A stretch of 64,000 nt of DNA. Origin: Agapetus fuscipes. Lineage: Eukaryota; Arthropoda; Insecta; Trichoptera; Glossosomatidae. The DNA lies in the NCBI GenBank assembly GCA_951799405.1, contig OX637335.1:18294342-18358341 (forward strand), read 5' to 3'. Below, one piece after another: positions 42,777-53,262 of the stretch. A program made the translations under genes and the position numbers. The notes beneath the pieces are model-generated. The model had not been told where the DNA came from. It was given only the letters and a program-made list of their open reading frames with translations, and ran no database searches. Numbering within the stretch: the stretch's first letter is position 1; each line of letters starts with the position of its first letter.

Positions 42777-44057
42777 TAGGGCATGGAATACCGGAATAAT
42801 TTTCATACCGGTATTGATACCGATATTGAAATTTCCAATACCGGTATACCGAAATTTCGGTATTTTTTCGGTATTTTATTAAATACTGCTAATTACTGGT
42901 TAAATGATGCCAAAAACGATAAGTAAGTCATTAAAGCAGTTTTCTAAGCTATTTGTCAAAAACACTCGAACTATTGATCAACTCAGTAAAAACCATTTAT
43001 TGAGTTATTATAGTTAAGGTAATATTAAATAAAATACGTTATTGGATCCAAGAATTATTTAAGTTGTTTTAAAGGCACAAACATCACAATCACATTGGTA
43101 TTAAAATCAGTCTTACTCTCTAATTATATGAAATCGTGCAACGAGAATTTCTTATATAGCGTACATAAGTTAAAACAAAATCAAATTGTTTTATTTTCTT
43201 AAATAAACCAAAATATAGGCGCAGGCGCAATTAACTTAAGTTTATTTTTCAGTCAGATCGCGTTTGTTGGAAAATCGTGCGAAGAAAACATAACGCGTCG
43301 TCCAAACTTGCGTCGTTGAGAGATGATCTTATTTTGTTACATAATGTAACTTACAGCTGAAAATGCCCTTTCTGACTCAACGCTCGTCGGTGGAATGCTT
43401 AAGAGGTACTTGTAAGCTACGTCCAAAAATCTGCCTCTAGTACCTCCATTTTCATACAATGTCATTTCAATACGAATCAATGTTTGAATATTATCTTCTT
43501 CTTCCTCTCCGATCTGACCAACCTGGGATCTGTTTTGATTTGTGGTCATAGATTGAGGGAGGGGTGGAGCATAGACCATAGTGCCCGGATGCCCAAAAAG
43601 AACCGTGCGAGAGGTTTAATACTAATCCAATGTATGAGAGAGAGAGAAAGATGTATGATATAGCGCTTACGTACTTACGTATCGTCTTGTGTTGTGTTCG
43701 AGCGTGCGCGCGTGCCGGTAGCAGTTAATTGTAGAAGTAAAACATTAGACGAACAACTGAAAGCGATATCATTAAATACCAACTAGATACTATTAAGCAT
43801 GCAGAATTTTGCGTAGTTGATATTGTGATGATTTTTTCTAATAATCGTGATTCGTCTCATATGAAAACTCATCTGAAGTATGAACAACACTGTGAACCAT
43901 ATAAATCGAGCGTTCTGCATAGTTTTTAAACACCTTTGCAATAATAATTGATATTTTTTTACGAAAAATCGAAATACCGGTATTTTATACCGGTTTCAAA
44001 ATACCGAAAATAACAGTCGGTATACCGGTATTTCGGTATACCGGTATCCATGCCCTA
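42777..44057. mobile_element. hAT element with decayed transposase
   Basis: 1281 bp, ends TAGGGCATGGAATACCGG and, inverted, TAGGGCATGGATACCGG. 8-bp target duplication GCGCGAAC (42769-42776) and GCGTGAAC (44058-44065, one change). Both termini are packed with ACCGGTATT-type subterminal repeats. Holds the C-terminal transposase piece at 43337-43579. Confidence 0.88.
43337..43579 (-). pseudogene. hAT transposase C-terminal dimerisation domain
   Basis: The frame ends with FLDVAYKYLLSIPPTSVESE then RAFSAVSYIM, the hAT C-terminal dimerisation motif (L-x-I-P-x-T-S-x-x-S-E-R-x-F-S). Upstream catalytic parts are missing. Confidence 0.85.
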
Positions 44058-44142
44058 GCGTGAACTGCACTTTTTGGTTTGTGGGTATGCATTTGATATG
44101 AGTTTTTAATGTAAATATATATTTGCAACTTAGATTGTAGAA

Positions 44143-44955
44143 AATAGAAAGGTTACAAAGTGAATGCCTCATCAATTAAAGATTTTATTATTTTAATTTT
44201 AAAAATAATACGACTCGTTTAAAATTGTAACCACATTAATTTAGATGAAATAATCGAGGAATCCACTTGCAAACCACTCTTAGTTTAAAAAAAAGTTTTT
44301 TTTGCAATGGCTGTCGTTGCATTGGATTTAAAAAAATGTTGTTCTGTATTTTATTGTACTATTTCAAAACTCGCTAAGTTTCGTATAATTTGAGTTGTTA
44401 TAATTTGAACTGTCAAATATCATAGCGACTTTTGCAATAGTATACCGTATTAAGCCTCATTTTTTTTTGTACATATATTCCATTTATTAGTCGAAGAATT
44501 CCTAAAATTATCATTTTTGTGCCACTTTGTTTTTTAGTAGTTAGTGGAATTTTTTTTTAAGAGGCTCGATTATTTCGAGTACAGCCCTGGGCGCTGTTGT
44601 CCCTTTCTTTCACACGGTAGAACACTATCTTTAAAGTAGACGCACTCTTCTAGCACGCGCCTGTCAATAATTCGTACAAAATATAAATAAAACGTCAATT
44701 AGCGTATTAAAAACATAAATTTACATGTGAAATGTGATTTCATCCATGTATTTTACTTTTTCGGACCTATTTTTGCGCCCTTTCACACAGAAAACCACTT
44801 TTAACGAGATGTTCACGATCCGAGCGCTGGAGAAATAATAAGACCAAAACCGAGCATTACAAATTGCACGCGGATCGAGGTTCAGCGCTTCAGTCCAAAA
44901 AAAAGGGGACATTATTTTGGCCTGGACTTCATCTCTATACCTTTATAACTCTATG
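44143..44955. other. Right part of the 2.9-kb insertion
   Basis: Non-coding. 44280-44470 matches 50210-50360, with one 47-base segment in opposite orientation. 44150-44180 resembles 15482-15515. Confidence 0.5.
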
Positions 44956-45596
44956 ATCACATCCAAAACAAATTGAAAAATTTTGCATTTTTATGGGTTT
45001 TTGTAATATTTTCGATTTAAAATTTCAGGTCGTGTCAACTGTGCTTTATATATATTTTTTTAATTATTTTTTTGATATTTTGTAGAAATTTATGTTTTCT
45101 ATAATATTGTAGAATTTTACATTTTTGTTTACCCTTTGACTTTCGAGAAAATCACAATCGTTTGTTTTTTTCATATGGCAGCCCATAGACACAGATTAGC
45201 AAGAGTGTTGCCATAACTAATTTATTAAGTTAAAAACTAATTTGTGGCAATTCTGAAAATTTAAGAAAAATTCTTGGAGCCGTTTTTGAGAAAAGTGCAA
45301 TTTTATGTTTCTTTTGTATCGCAGCCATCTTGAATTTTCAAATTGGTGTAATGCCGTGTTATTCATACTTAATACATGTCCAAAAAAGTCGAAGTAACCA
45401 AAATTTGGTATCTCTAGTATAATACTTTGGAAAGTGACACACATTCATACATACAGACGGACGTTTTTGAAAGATAGTGTTTTTTGGCATGTCCTGCACC
45501 AGGACAACTCATTTCCGTGAAAACCTCGAAAACAAGTTTTCACACCAAATCAATACTTTCTTTATAGCCTTCAGCTATAGCAAGAAAGTAAAAATG
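44956..45596. repeat. R1100 copy, right part
   Basis: Parallels 32930-33592, including CATACAGACGGACG and the terminal TATAGCCTTCAGCTATAG hairpin and CAAGAAAGTAAAAA. Confidence 0.75.
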
Positions 45597-45853
45597 GTAG
45601 GCTCAAAAATGCGATAGAAAAATAAAAAAAACTGAAACTAAATAAAGCACAAAAACCAAAAAACACAAATTGCAATAAGGAAGCCAACGGAATGACGTTT
45701 AGTTTATTTCACGTTTTTACAGCCCAGCTGCCCAGCCGGCGGGAAACGCTTTCACTTTTTTTGTCATCTGTCAAATTTTGGTTCGCGAAGGAAGAAAGAA
45801 GAGTGCACGTTGTCTTGTTGTCTTTCAAGTAATGGTTTGAAAAATAAATCAAA
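45597..45853 (+). promoter_or_regulatory. SMC1 pseudogene upstream region, shared with MCM8
   Basis: GGAAGCCAACGGAATGACG, TTATTTCACGTTTTTACAGC and CATCTGTCAAATTTTGGTTC repeat the sequence at 6281-6380 upstream of MCM8. Confidence 0.45.
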
Positions 45854-45965
45854 ATACCGGCGTTTTTAAAATACATTGAGGTGTATAACTTCAAATCGTA
45901 CCGAGGAAAAAAGCGGATCGGTCCTTTGAAATACTTCACCGCTGTCGTGGGGCCCAATGGATCAG
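45854..45965 (+). pseudogene. SMC1: SMC1 pseudogene, exon 1
   Basis: SMC1 is the cohesin ATPase subunit. This exon reads [20 protein letters not shown], then [11 protein letters not shown], the N-terminal head with the Walker A glycines, ending at a good donor (CAG|GTAATG) inside the P-loop, one base into a codon. The codon where the Met is expected is ATA, not ATG. The exon that should supply the KSN of the P-loop was not found downstream, where mariner, SINE, LINE and Harbinger sequences lie. Because introns are kept, this is a duplicated-gene relic, not a processed copy. Confidence 0.8.
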
Positions 45966-46039
45966 GTAATGAAATCAATACTTTTAGTAAATATATAAAA
46001 TAAAGAAATAATTGGTACTTTGTAGGCATTAATTGATTT

Positions 46040-46746
46040 TGAAATATATATACGTGGTTTGCGATGGATCCGTTTCCACAAAAGCCTTAAATTCCTCATT
46101 ATCAACTTTGGTCTCCAGCCGTCCACGAGGCTTGTTCTAATCTAATCTAAGCTGCAAAGATATATATCATTTAAGATTTATATTAAATGCATTCCCACAA
46201 GCAGATATGTATAATTTCGCGCTAACACATGCTGCCTGTGGACCTACAATACAAAAACCTAATCTCAAATGAACATAAGCCTTGCAACTCTTGCCGTCCT
46301 TCCCTGAAACAGGGGTGACATTGGCAAAGTGAACCAATTTTTTACAGTATGGGTGGTCAGCCGCATAACAACCTATAAGTCAAGGCCTTCTGCAGGCCGA
46401 TATTTCCAGAACAAAAACGTTGGAACCAAAAACGCACTATGTTTTATTGTGCGACACCGTTGCCATACACATCATTAATCCTTATAACCGTTTCTGCAGC
46501 ACTGGTGCCACGGTGGAACTCTTACTCGTAAATAACGCGATATTTTAAGTTTTCCATTTAAGAAAATGAGTGATGCAAAGAAAAAAACAATTGAGGGACG
46601 AACAAATGAATTACAATTTTCAAAACACAAATACATGAGTAACTAGCTTTATCAATTTTAATTTGGAATTCTTAACCAAAGAGGAGATATTTGAGATCAA
46701 AGTGGCCAGTGCGGCAAACACCGATTTCATATATGTAAGGACCTAA
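46040..46746 (-). mobile_element. mariner copy 2, truncated and split by R260
   Basis: The end is GGACCTAA with TA after it (46747-46748). Minus-strand transposase start MENLKYRVIYE (46560 region), then after R260 RGRLETKVDNEEFKAFVETD at 46120-46050. Same family as 26.75 kb; the catalytic part is missing. Confidence 0.8.
46128..46386 (-). repeat. R260 copy inserted in mariner copy 2
   Basis: TCTAATCTAATCTAAGCTGC to CTATAAGTCAAGG, between codons for GLQ and NKPRGR of the transposase; no target duplication is visible. Confidence 0.85.
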
Positions 46747-46748
46747 TA

Positions 46749-47149
46749 TTATAAATACAAATGAGATAACAGAAAAAAACCAAAATATGAAATAATCAAA
46801 ATTAATATTACTAAGTAATTACCTACAAACATATTACAAATACAAAAAATATTCAAGAAAAAAAAAATGCAAAAGAACAATTAAGTAATATAAGTAAAAA
46901 GATGTATAATACAAGTACAAATTCGAGAAATATTCAGTAAAAAAAAACAAATAATGCAAAACAATAATTAATATAAGTATAAAGAATTTTAAGTAGCAGG
47001 ACTGATGGACTAGTCTAAACTTTGAGCATCGAGCGAAGTGACAGTAGCCATAGGCGGAACCGTAGAAAACATTTTTTCAAGGCGATTACATTAAAGTTGT
47101 GGAAAAAGTAAAAAAAGTGTAAGGTATTTAAAAAGAGCAGGTGCGAGTG
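46749..47149. other. AT-rich spacer, nothing recognised
   Basis: A-rich, with repeated AATATAAGTA-like words; no gene. Confidence 0.4.
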
Positions 47150-47349
47150 AATTTAAAAATAAATAAAAATAGATTTGTGGAAAGGAATGCAATCCACCAA
47201 CCTATTTTGCCTGGCCAGTTGTCTTCATGCGAAAGCAGAAGCTTGTGTGCATGCAACGGCATCTGTTGAACCAGGATCAAAGTTATCGTCGCGGGATTCG
47301 AACCAGCGTTATCCGGTTCCAAATAACCTGTCTCGATCCCCGCGGCCAT
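47150..47349 (-). mobile_element. SINE-A copy 2
   Basis: Minus strand: TATGGCCGCGGGGATCGAGA head, GGTTCGAATCCCGCGACG box B, ACTTTGATCCTGGTTCAACA body, GCCAGGCAAAATAGGTTGG and CACAAATCT end. The best-preserved box B of the family. Confidence 0.8.
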
Positions 47350-48261
47350 AATTTATTGAATATTTATTAATATGGAATAGAGAAGGATGTCTAGTGTTAA
47401 TGATTGGTGTATTAATAAACATTTTACTGAGGATGTATGGTGAGTCAATTTGGTTGTTTAGTACTTTGTAAATATAAAGTGTATTCCTGTAGGTTCTTCG
47501 AGATTCCAAAGTTTGAATAGAATAGAACGAACAAAATGAGAGATAGTAATGAGAAAAATAAGAGCGTCTATAATTTTTATAATTAAGATACCTACCTAAT
47601 AAGTTTTCTTTGGACACTTTCAATCAAATTAATTTGATTTTTGTAATGAGGATTCCAGATAATAGACGCGTACTCTAATCGTGACCTAATGAATGAATTG
47701 AAAATCATTTTGATGGTTTCTGTTGATTTAAATTCGTTACTTAGTCGCAGGATGAAACCAAGTAAACTAAAAGATTTATTAACGGTATGTTGAATATGTT
47801 CACGAAATTCCAGTTTGCTGTCAAGCAGCACTCCTACCCCCCTATTCACGATGAAAACTGATTTAAGTGCCTAACTCAAGCGCTACACTAACTCAAGGGT
47901 CGACATTCTGGAGCATTTTGTTTCACAAAGAACACATAAGTATTACTTGGTCTAGTGCCCAACCCCCAGGAGTCGTACGTCTCACTCATTGGCTCTCGAA
48001 AAAACCCAGCTCTGTAATTGGTCAGTAACTTCCGATCAATATTCGGCGTACTTCATTCCTATCATTGCCGCTTCTTTCAAATTTCAATGTCATATCAGCT
48101 GTGCATAAAACTTGACAACAAATAATTACGTATAACGCACTTACTAATTTAAGTAAACCGTAAGTACGAATTTGTTTGTTTACAATTTCTTTTAGTTTTT
48201 TAAAATCCATTTATGTAGTATCCAATGTAAAGTGTTTTGATCGATTTTAGCGCCAAAAAGA

Positions 48262-48360
48262 TGTAGTTTTCTCCAGCGGAAAAGGAGCTGCTGGTGGCTC
48301 TGATTAAAGAAAAACCTGTAATAGAAGATAAAAGAACAGATCGAAGAAATTGTTGGCTTT
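48262..48360 (+). pseudogene. Myb/SANT-like domain scrap of Harbinger
   Basis: Frame FSPAEKELLVALIKEKPVIE, DKRTDRR resembles the start of the SANT/zeste-like DNA-binding domain of the second Harbinger protein. Very short. Confidence 0.5.
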
Positions 48361-48414
48361 GCAACCCTCAATGAGCAACGGCAAAATTGTATACAGAACG
48401 ACGCATTTTTTCAA

Positions 48415-48636
48415 TCAAAAACGTCTTCTAAATTCTTCCTCTTCGTAATACGTAAATGGGTCTTTACAGTCTCTGATATATTTACTTGGGACACTATTTT
48501 TGGACAAAATAATGTTATTATACTCGTTGATGTCGTCTTTATCGTAAGAATTCATTATTTTATGTAAATAATTCATAACCAAACAAAAACTGTGCTGATG
48601 AAATGCGGCGGAATATTTTGACAGTTCATCTGTCAT
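48415..48636 (-). pseudogene. Harbinger nuclease N-terminal scrap
   Basis: Minus-strand frame ends DCKDPFTYYEEEEFRRRF, resembling the D-P-F-x-x-x-x-x-x-E-F-x-x-R-F start of PIF/Harbinger nucleases. No catalytic residues remain. Confidence 0.55.
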
Positions 48637-49306
48637 TGTAGTATGGTCCTAGACCATACCGGAGAATAAACCCAATTCTGATGGTCAAACAATGTAAATA
48701 TACTCGTCAAAACAATGTTAATACACTCGTAAAAATCGTTTCCATAGTACAAAAAAATTTTTTTTTCATGTAAATTCACAATCAAACAAAAAATGTGATA
48801 ACAATGAAATATGACGGAATATTTTGACAGCGCTTAAGCGTTAGTTAAAATACCTGTCGACCTTACTTACCTAAGTGCTAGTTTTTGGAGCGCTTGAGCG
48901 CTACTATTACCTTAACTATTGTTCTTGAAATGAATTTCCCCAATCTAAGCGCTTGTTTGCCCTTAAGTTAGTGCCAGTTTTGATTGTGAATACGGGGGCT
49001 AGATCTTTCATTAGACTAGTACGATGACAATATAGTAGATGTATCAGGTAAGTTTCCAAACCATTTTGCCAGAGGTGCTTTACAAGTTCACATACATTAT
49101 TCTCTAATACTCAATACTTCGAGTAAAGCGAAAAAACTTGTACTCAGGGTACTGGTTCAACAATGCTTACATACTTCTCTCTTCTTAGCGCATGCCCCAA
49201 GTAAGACACCTTCCGGGCTTTGACATCGGTCAATCTTAGAGTAAACTGTAATGTAATCATTTGAACAACAATAAAATAACTATGTTGTTGTGTGTTTTTT
49301 CTTTAG

Positions 49307-49403
49307 TGCTTCTGTCACAGCCATATTTGAGCTAGAGGATGGAACTGAAAAGCACTTCCAGCGATCCGTCCATGGACAATCTTATCACAAAATCGACAGT
49401 CAG
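49307..49403 (+). pseudogene. SMC1: SMC1 pseudogene, second recognised exon
   Basis: 97 nt, acceptor TTTTTTCTTTAG and donor CAG|GTAAAT. Reads ASVTAIFELEDGTEKHFQRS, VHGQSYHKIDSQ, matching the SMC1 head between the first lobe and the Q-loop region. No lesion within it. It carries one leading base from the preceding codon, so an earlier exon ending two bases into a codon is required and is missing here. Confidence 0.8.
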
Positions 49404-50169
49404 GTAAATGAATTTTAAGCATTCTTTATTTACTTAAGTATTGTAACTTTGTTGTTTGGAAAATAAAATGTGATTTCACCTTAAACGTTATAAAAACTTA
49501 CAGCCCTTAAAAAGATAATGGTAAGTTACAATGTATGTGAAATAAAATTGATGATGTATGATTGCTGCCCTTGCAGTGACAGTACGCTGCCTTAGTTCTT
49601 GTTTGCCGTATAGACCATTTAAGCTTATTTCACATGAGCAATGTTTGCATGTGTACTGGACCAATGTGTCTTATGAAAACACAAAATTGATTAAAAAAAT
49701 ATTTAAAACAACTCTCACATTATCGAGTTTTACGTTTTTTCTTAGCTCAGATTGTGTATAATTTGATTCTTAAGACAACTGCATTAAAAAGTCATATTTG
49801 ACAGAATTTGTCTACACGGCAAACAAGAACTGGGGGAGCGAGTAGTCACGAAACGTCACTCTACAAATCATCATCAACGTCAACATGTGACGTCACAGCA
49901 CCGGAAATAGAAGTAGCAGACCTCATTATATATATTGTTGTTTAGGTGGCACTAGCCACGTCAAGGTCGCTTATGTGTTGTTGTCAATGGTGATATTAAG
50001 TTTATGCAATCTTTACTGTGTTAATCAGATGCGCTGTCTGTGAACTTAAGTCAGCTCATTAAGCAACACAAAGAGAAATTTCATATTAACCTCGATGCAC
50101 ATTTACAAGGAATATTGTATTTAAAGTTTAACAATATTTTGTAAATTTGTGAGGTACAATTTTTTTGTA
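49404..50169. other. Intron-like spacer with an inverted repeat
   Basis: AGTTCTTGTTTGCCGTATAG (49594) and its near reverse complement at 49810-49831 bracket about 190 bp, a possible MITE. ACGTCAACATGTGACGTCAC near 49880 resembles the MITE in Gypsy. Confidence 0.5.
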
Positions 50170-50178
50170 ATTGATACA

Positions 50179-50873
50179 ATTGAGTAGTCCAATTGCAAAC
50201 AGCGCTATGTTAATTTTTTTTTGTTTTTGATGTCATTATATTGGATTTAAAAAAATGCTATTGTGTATTTTATTACACTATTCAAAAACTCGCTACGTTA
50301 CGTATAATTTGAGGCTTAATACGGTATACTCTTGCAAAAGTCGCTATGATATTTGACAATCCACTTTCAAAACTGTCTATGTTATTGTTCACTTGCAAAT
50401 GGCGCTAAGACGCCAACATCCTCGTGCAAATCCCGCCATCTTGCCTGTAAAACAAAAGCTCCAAATCAAATTTAAAAATTAACAATTATATTTCCGGTAG
50501 TTGGGCATTCTTTCTTGCCCCCTAACCGTATATTTGGCAATATTGAAAGAGAGATTAAGACTAAGAGAGGCTTAGTTTTAAGACTTACTGATTCAAAACT
50601 GTCTATGTTAATTCCATACAACTGCAAAGATGTCTATGTTACAAATACTTTTGCAGAACTTGCTATGTTCAATTTTAATATTCAAATTACAAGAATTATA
50701 TAATACCTACCGAGATTTCATTTTTTATAATAAAATAATTTCTAAATAATACCACTGTAGAAGTATTATAATGTAACAACATTTTCTTCAATAACTTAAC
50801 TAGTAGATGTTTTTATTGAATTTTGTAAAAAAAACTTTTTTTAACATAGCACTGTTTGCAATTGGATTACTCA
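50179..50873. mobile_element. TIR element with possible 9-bp target duplication
   Basis: Ends TGAGTAGTCCAATTGCAAAC and, inverted, TGAGTAATCCAATTGCAAAC extend for more than 30 bp. ATTGATACA occurs at 50170-50178 and 50874-50882. The interior has several CTATGTTA words and no transposase. 9-bp duplication would fit Mutator-like elements. Confidence 0.65.
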
Positions 50874-50882
50874 ATTGATACA

Positions 50883-51311
50883 TGTATTTTTTTTTTTATG
50901 GCTGCTCAGTGCTCATGTATTGCATCCTCCACATGACTAAGCTGGAATAAACACTTATTGTTACTATTATTATATTGTACTTGTCATTTTAAAATGGTAG
51001 GTTTATTACACATAGTATTTTATGTTAACCTCTCAAGCGCCAGCGATTTTCTGCCTAATTCAGACACCCAACTCGTGGTTTTGTATATTAAATATCTCCA
51101 AAGATACAAAACATATCTCCTGTGGGTTTTTTTATCTCCAAAAACAGTGAAATAAAGTTTTTTTTGTGCCTACCAAAAAAAAACTTTGGTGAAATTATTA
51201 TTATACTCCATTATAATTTAGATTACGGAAAAAAGATCGAAATTCTAAAACAGATATACCTCATTAGTATGCGTAGGCACAAAATTCAAATACATCGCAA
51301 AAAATAGAAGT
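50883..51311. other. AT-rich spacer, nothing recognised
   Basis: Only random frames. Confidence 0.4.
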
Positions 51312-51559
51312 TAATCTATAATCTATAATCTAAGTTGCAAGGATATATTCATTCAAAGTTCTCAGATGTATGCCCACAAACAAACACGTGTAGTTCGCGC
51401 TTACAAATGCTGATTGTGTACTTACAAATAAAATCCAAACTCAAATGAACATAAGCCCTGCAACTCTTGCCGACATTCCCTGAAACAGGGGTGACATTGG
51501 CAAAGTGAACCATTTTTTACAGTATGGGTGGTCAGCCTCATACCAACCTATAAGTCAAG
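51312..51559 (-). repeat. R260 copy
   Basis: TCTATAATCTATAATCTAAG to ATAAGTCAAGGAA, full length. Confidence 0.85.
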
Positions 51560-52097
51560 GAATGACATTGATTGATTAATGACCCTTTTAATTTACACAA
51601 AGATTTTTTTGAGTGTGCTAGTGTTCTTATGTCAACAAATTGTGAAATTCGGCTTTTTCAAGAGTCCGTTTTCAAGGTGAACTTAAATATTATATTTTTA
51701 ATACCTACAAACAATTACTGCTTTGACTTTATTGGTGGATGGTTCTACCCAATAGCAGTACTCCACGCGATTTTTGATCTTATTGCTTTGTAAAAACTAA
51801 AGAAAAATGAAAAAAATTGCGATTAGTACTATGTGACGCCCAAATGGATAAAAAAAGGTGAGAAATCTTGTATAAACTGGGTGGCGATCGTTGATTGCCT
51901 TCATGTTCTACGCTTACAGTGTACTGTACCAACAGCGTTTGCAGCGCTTAAGCAAAAGGATAAACAGCTGATCTTTGTTATTGTGGCGTAGACGATTGCG
52001 ATTGTGGCGAGGCATTTTTTGGCAACCAATAAGCTTGCTGCTGTCGACAACACTAGCACCTTTTAAAGATTATTTCTTCTATATTTTATTATTTCTT
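51560..52097. other. Spacer with a copy of MCM8-upstream sequence
   Basis: 52011-52035 (GGCATTTTTTGGCAACCAAT onward) repeats 6459-6493. No coding signal. Confidence 0.45.
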
Positions 52098-52340
52098 GTA
52101 TTAGCCACTGGGATGCCATACTGTAAATAATGGTTCACTTTGCCAATGTCACCCCTGTTTCAGGGAAGGTCGGCAAGAGTTGCAGGGCTTATGTTCATTT
52201 GAGATTGGGTTTTTTATATTGTAGGTCCACATGCGGCATGTGTAAGCGCGAAATTATGCATGTCTGCTTATGGGAATGCATTTAATATGAATCTCAAATG
52301 ATACATATCTTTGCAGCTTAGATTTAGATTTAGATTTAGA
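52098..52340 (+). repeat. R260 copy followed by SINE-A
   Basis: Starts within the family at GGGATGCCATACTG (first about 25 bases lost), ends in (TTTAGA)n joined directly to SINE-A. Confidence 0.85.
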
Positions 52341-52556
52341 TGCGATGGTCGAGGGGATGAGGCGTTGGCACTCAAATTTCGTTATTAAAACTAGTGCCGC
52401 TTCAAACCCCACCTGCGCCGTATCCTATCGACAATAACTCGACCCCGGTTAAACAGATGTCATTGCACGCACACAAGCATCCGCTTACATATGAGGCAAT
52501 CTGGTCAGGCAAAATATGTTGGTGAATTACATGCCTCTTCACAAATCTTTTTTTTT
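52341..52556 (+). mobile_element. SINE-A copy 3
   Basis: GATGCGATGGTCGAGGGGAT head, CTTCAAACCCCACC as box B, CGACCCCGGTTAAACAGATG body and CACAAATC plus T-run end. Clearly of the same family as 18.0 kb. Confidence 0.75.
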
Positions 52557-52775
52557 TGAAATGAATAAAAAATATATGCCAACAGCATCTGTCTTCTTTA
52601 ATCCATTTCTCTTCTTTATTGTTATTCTTTAAACTGCTCCTATCATAAGCATCTCCTTGCCATTTCTTCGCTGCTCTCTTCTAGATATCATCCATTCATT
52701 ATATTGGAATTAATTGTATATCGTTGTATTTGAATTGATTGTGTTTTTGAATATGCCATTTCAATTTTTGTTTAG

Positions 52776-52924
52776 ACTGTTCCTAGTCAGCAATATTTGA
52801 GTGAACTGGAGAAACTCGGGATCAACGTGAAGGCAAAAAATTTCCTGGTAATCCAAGGTGCCGGTTAAAGTATTGCAATGAAGAATCCCAAGGAGCAGAC
52901 AATGCTTTTTGAGGAAATTAGTGG
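52776..52924 (+). pseudogene. SMC1: SMC1 pseudogene, third recognised exon, premature stop
   Basis: 149 nt, acceptor TTTTTGTTTAG, donor TGG|GTAAGA. Reads TVPSQQYLSELEKLGINVKA, KNFLVIQGAG, then TAA (52866-52868), then SIAMKNPKEQTMLFEEIS. In SMC1 the sequence is Q-G-A-V-E-S-I-A-M-K-N-P-K-E, so the stop replaces the glutamate after the Q-loop and the residue before it is also changed. Splice sites and phase remain good, which argues the lesion arose after duplication of an intron-bearing gene. Confidence 0.85.
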
Positions 52925-53104
52925 GTAAGATATGATTTATGTAAAGCATTGAAGTGTGGATTATCTCTTTCTAGGTTTTTATTTAAGAACTGAAAAAATT
53001 GTCTTACTGACATTTTTTTCTAAGAGGCTGTGTTGATCAGATTTTTACTCTAAGACAACTTTTTGAAAAGCAATTGTTGCTTAGGGGGAAACTGTTCACG
53101 ACCT

Positions 53105-53262
53105 TTGTAGATCTGTAAAAAGCTTTTGACTCAGTGGACAGAGGTATGTTGTGGGATGTTTTGAAAGCATATGGAGTGAATGGAGCTGTTCTGAATGCGG
53201 TGCATGCAAACTATGAGAATAGTATGGCATGGGTTCGTATTGATGGTGAGAATAGTTAATGG
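53105..53262 (+). mobile_element. Non-LTR RT scrap
   Basis: Plus-strand FVDL*KAFDSVDRGMLWDVL, KAYGVNGAVLNAV, the first catalytic aspartate region of the same RT type as 17.3 kb, with an in-frame stop. Confidence 0.75.

Larger units (their letters stand above)
42648..44142 (+). repeat. R260 copy split by a hAT element
   Basis: Left part 42648-42768 (CGTGACTTATAGGGTATGAG), right part 44066-44142 ending CAACTTAGATTGTAG. Confidence 0.75.
42051..44955. mobile_element. 2.9-kb insertion with 9-bp target duplication, class unresolved
   Basis: ATCACATCC flanks it (42042-42050, 44956-44964), and the undisrupted R1100 at 32.93 kb gives the empty site. Ends ATTGACTTACTAATATATAG and, inverted, CATAGAGTTATAAAGGTATA share an imperfect GAxTTAxxAA-TATAGA pattern. 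It contains nested R260 and hAT, so the core is about 1.4 kb. No transposase recognised. Confidence 0.6.
47837..48998. mobile_element. PIF/Harbinger-type element with 3-bp target duplication
   Basis: 1162 bp. Ends CCCCCCTATTCACGATGAAA and, inverted, CCCCCGTATTCACAATCAAA; duplication CTA at 47834-47836 and 48999-49001. Subterminal AAGCGCT words repeat on both sides. Contains scraps of both Harbinger genes, so it is a deleted derivative of an autonomous element. Confidence 0.85.
47350..49045 (-). pseudogene. LINE-B reverse transcriptase C-terminus, split by Harbinger element
   Basis: Minus strand, non-LTR RT thumb and C-terminus: KDLG|GVLLDSKLEFREHIQHTV, FIRSRLEYASIIWNPHYKNQ, then after a frameshift near 47620 LESRRTYRNTLYIYKVLNNQ and SPYILSKMFINTPIINTRHP. 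The Harbinger insertion falls inside the DLGVLLD motif. Excising it plus one CTA exactly restores the codons. Only the C-terminal quarter remains. Confidence 0.85.
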
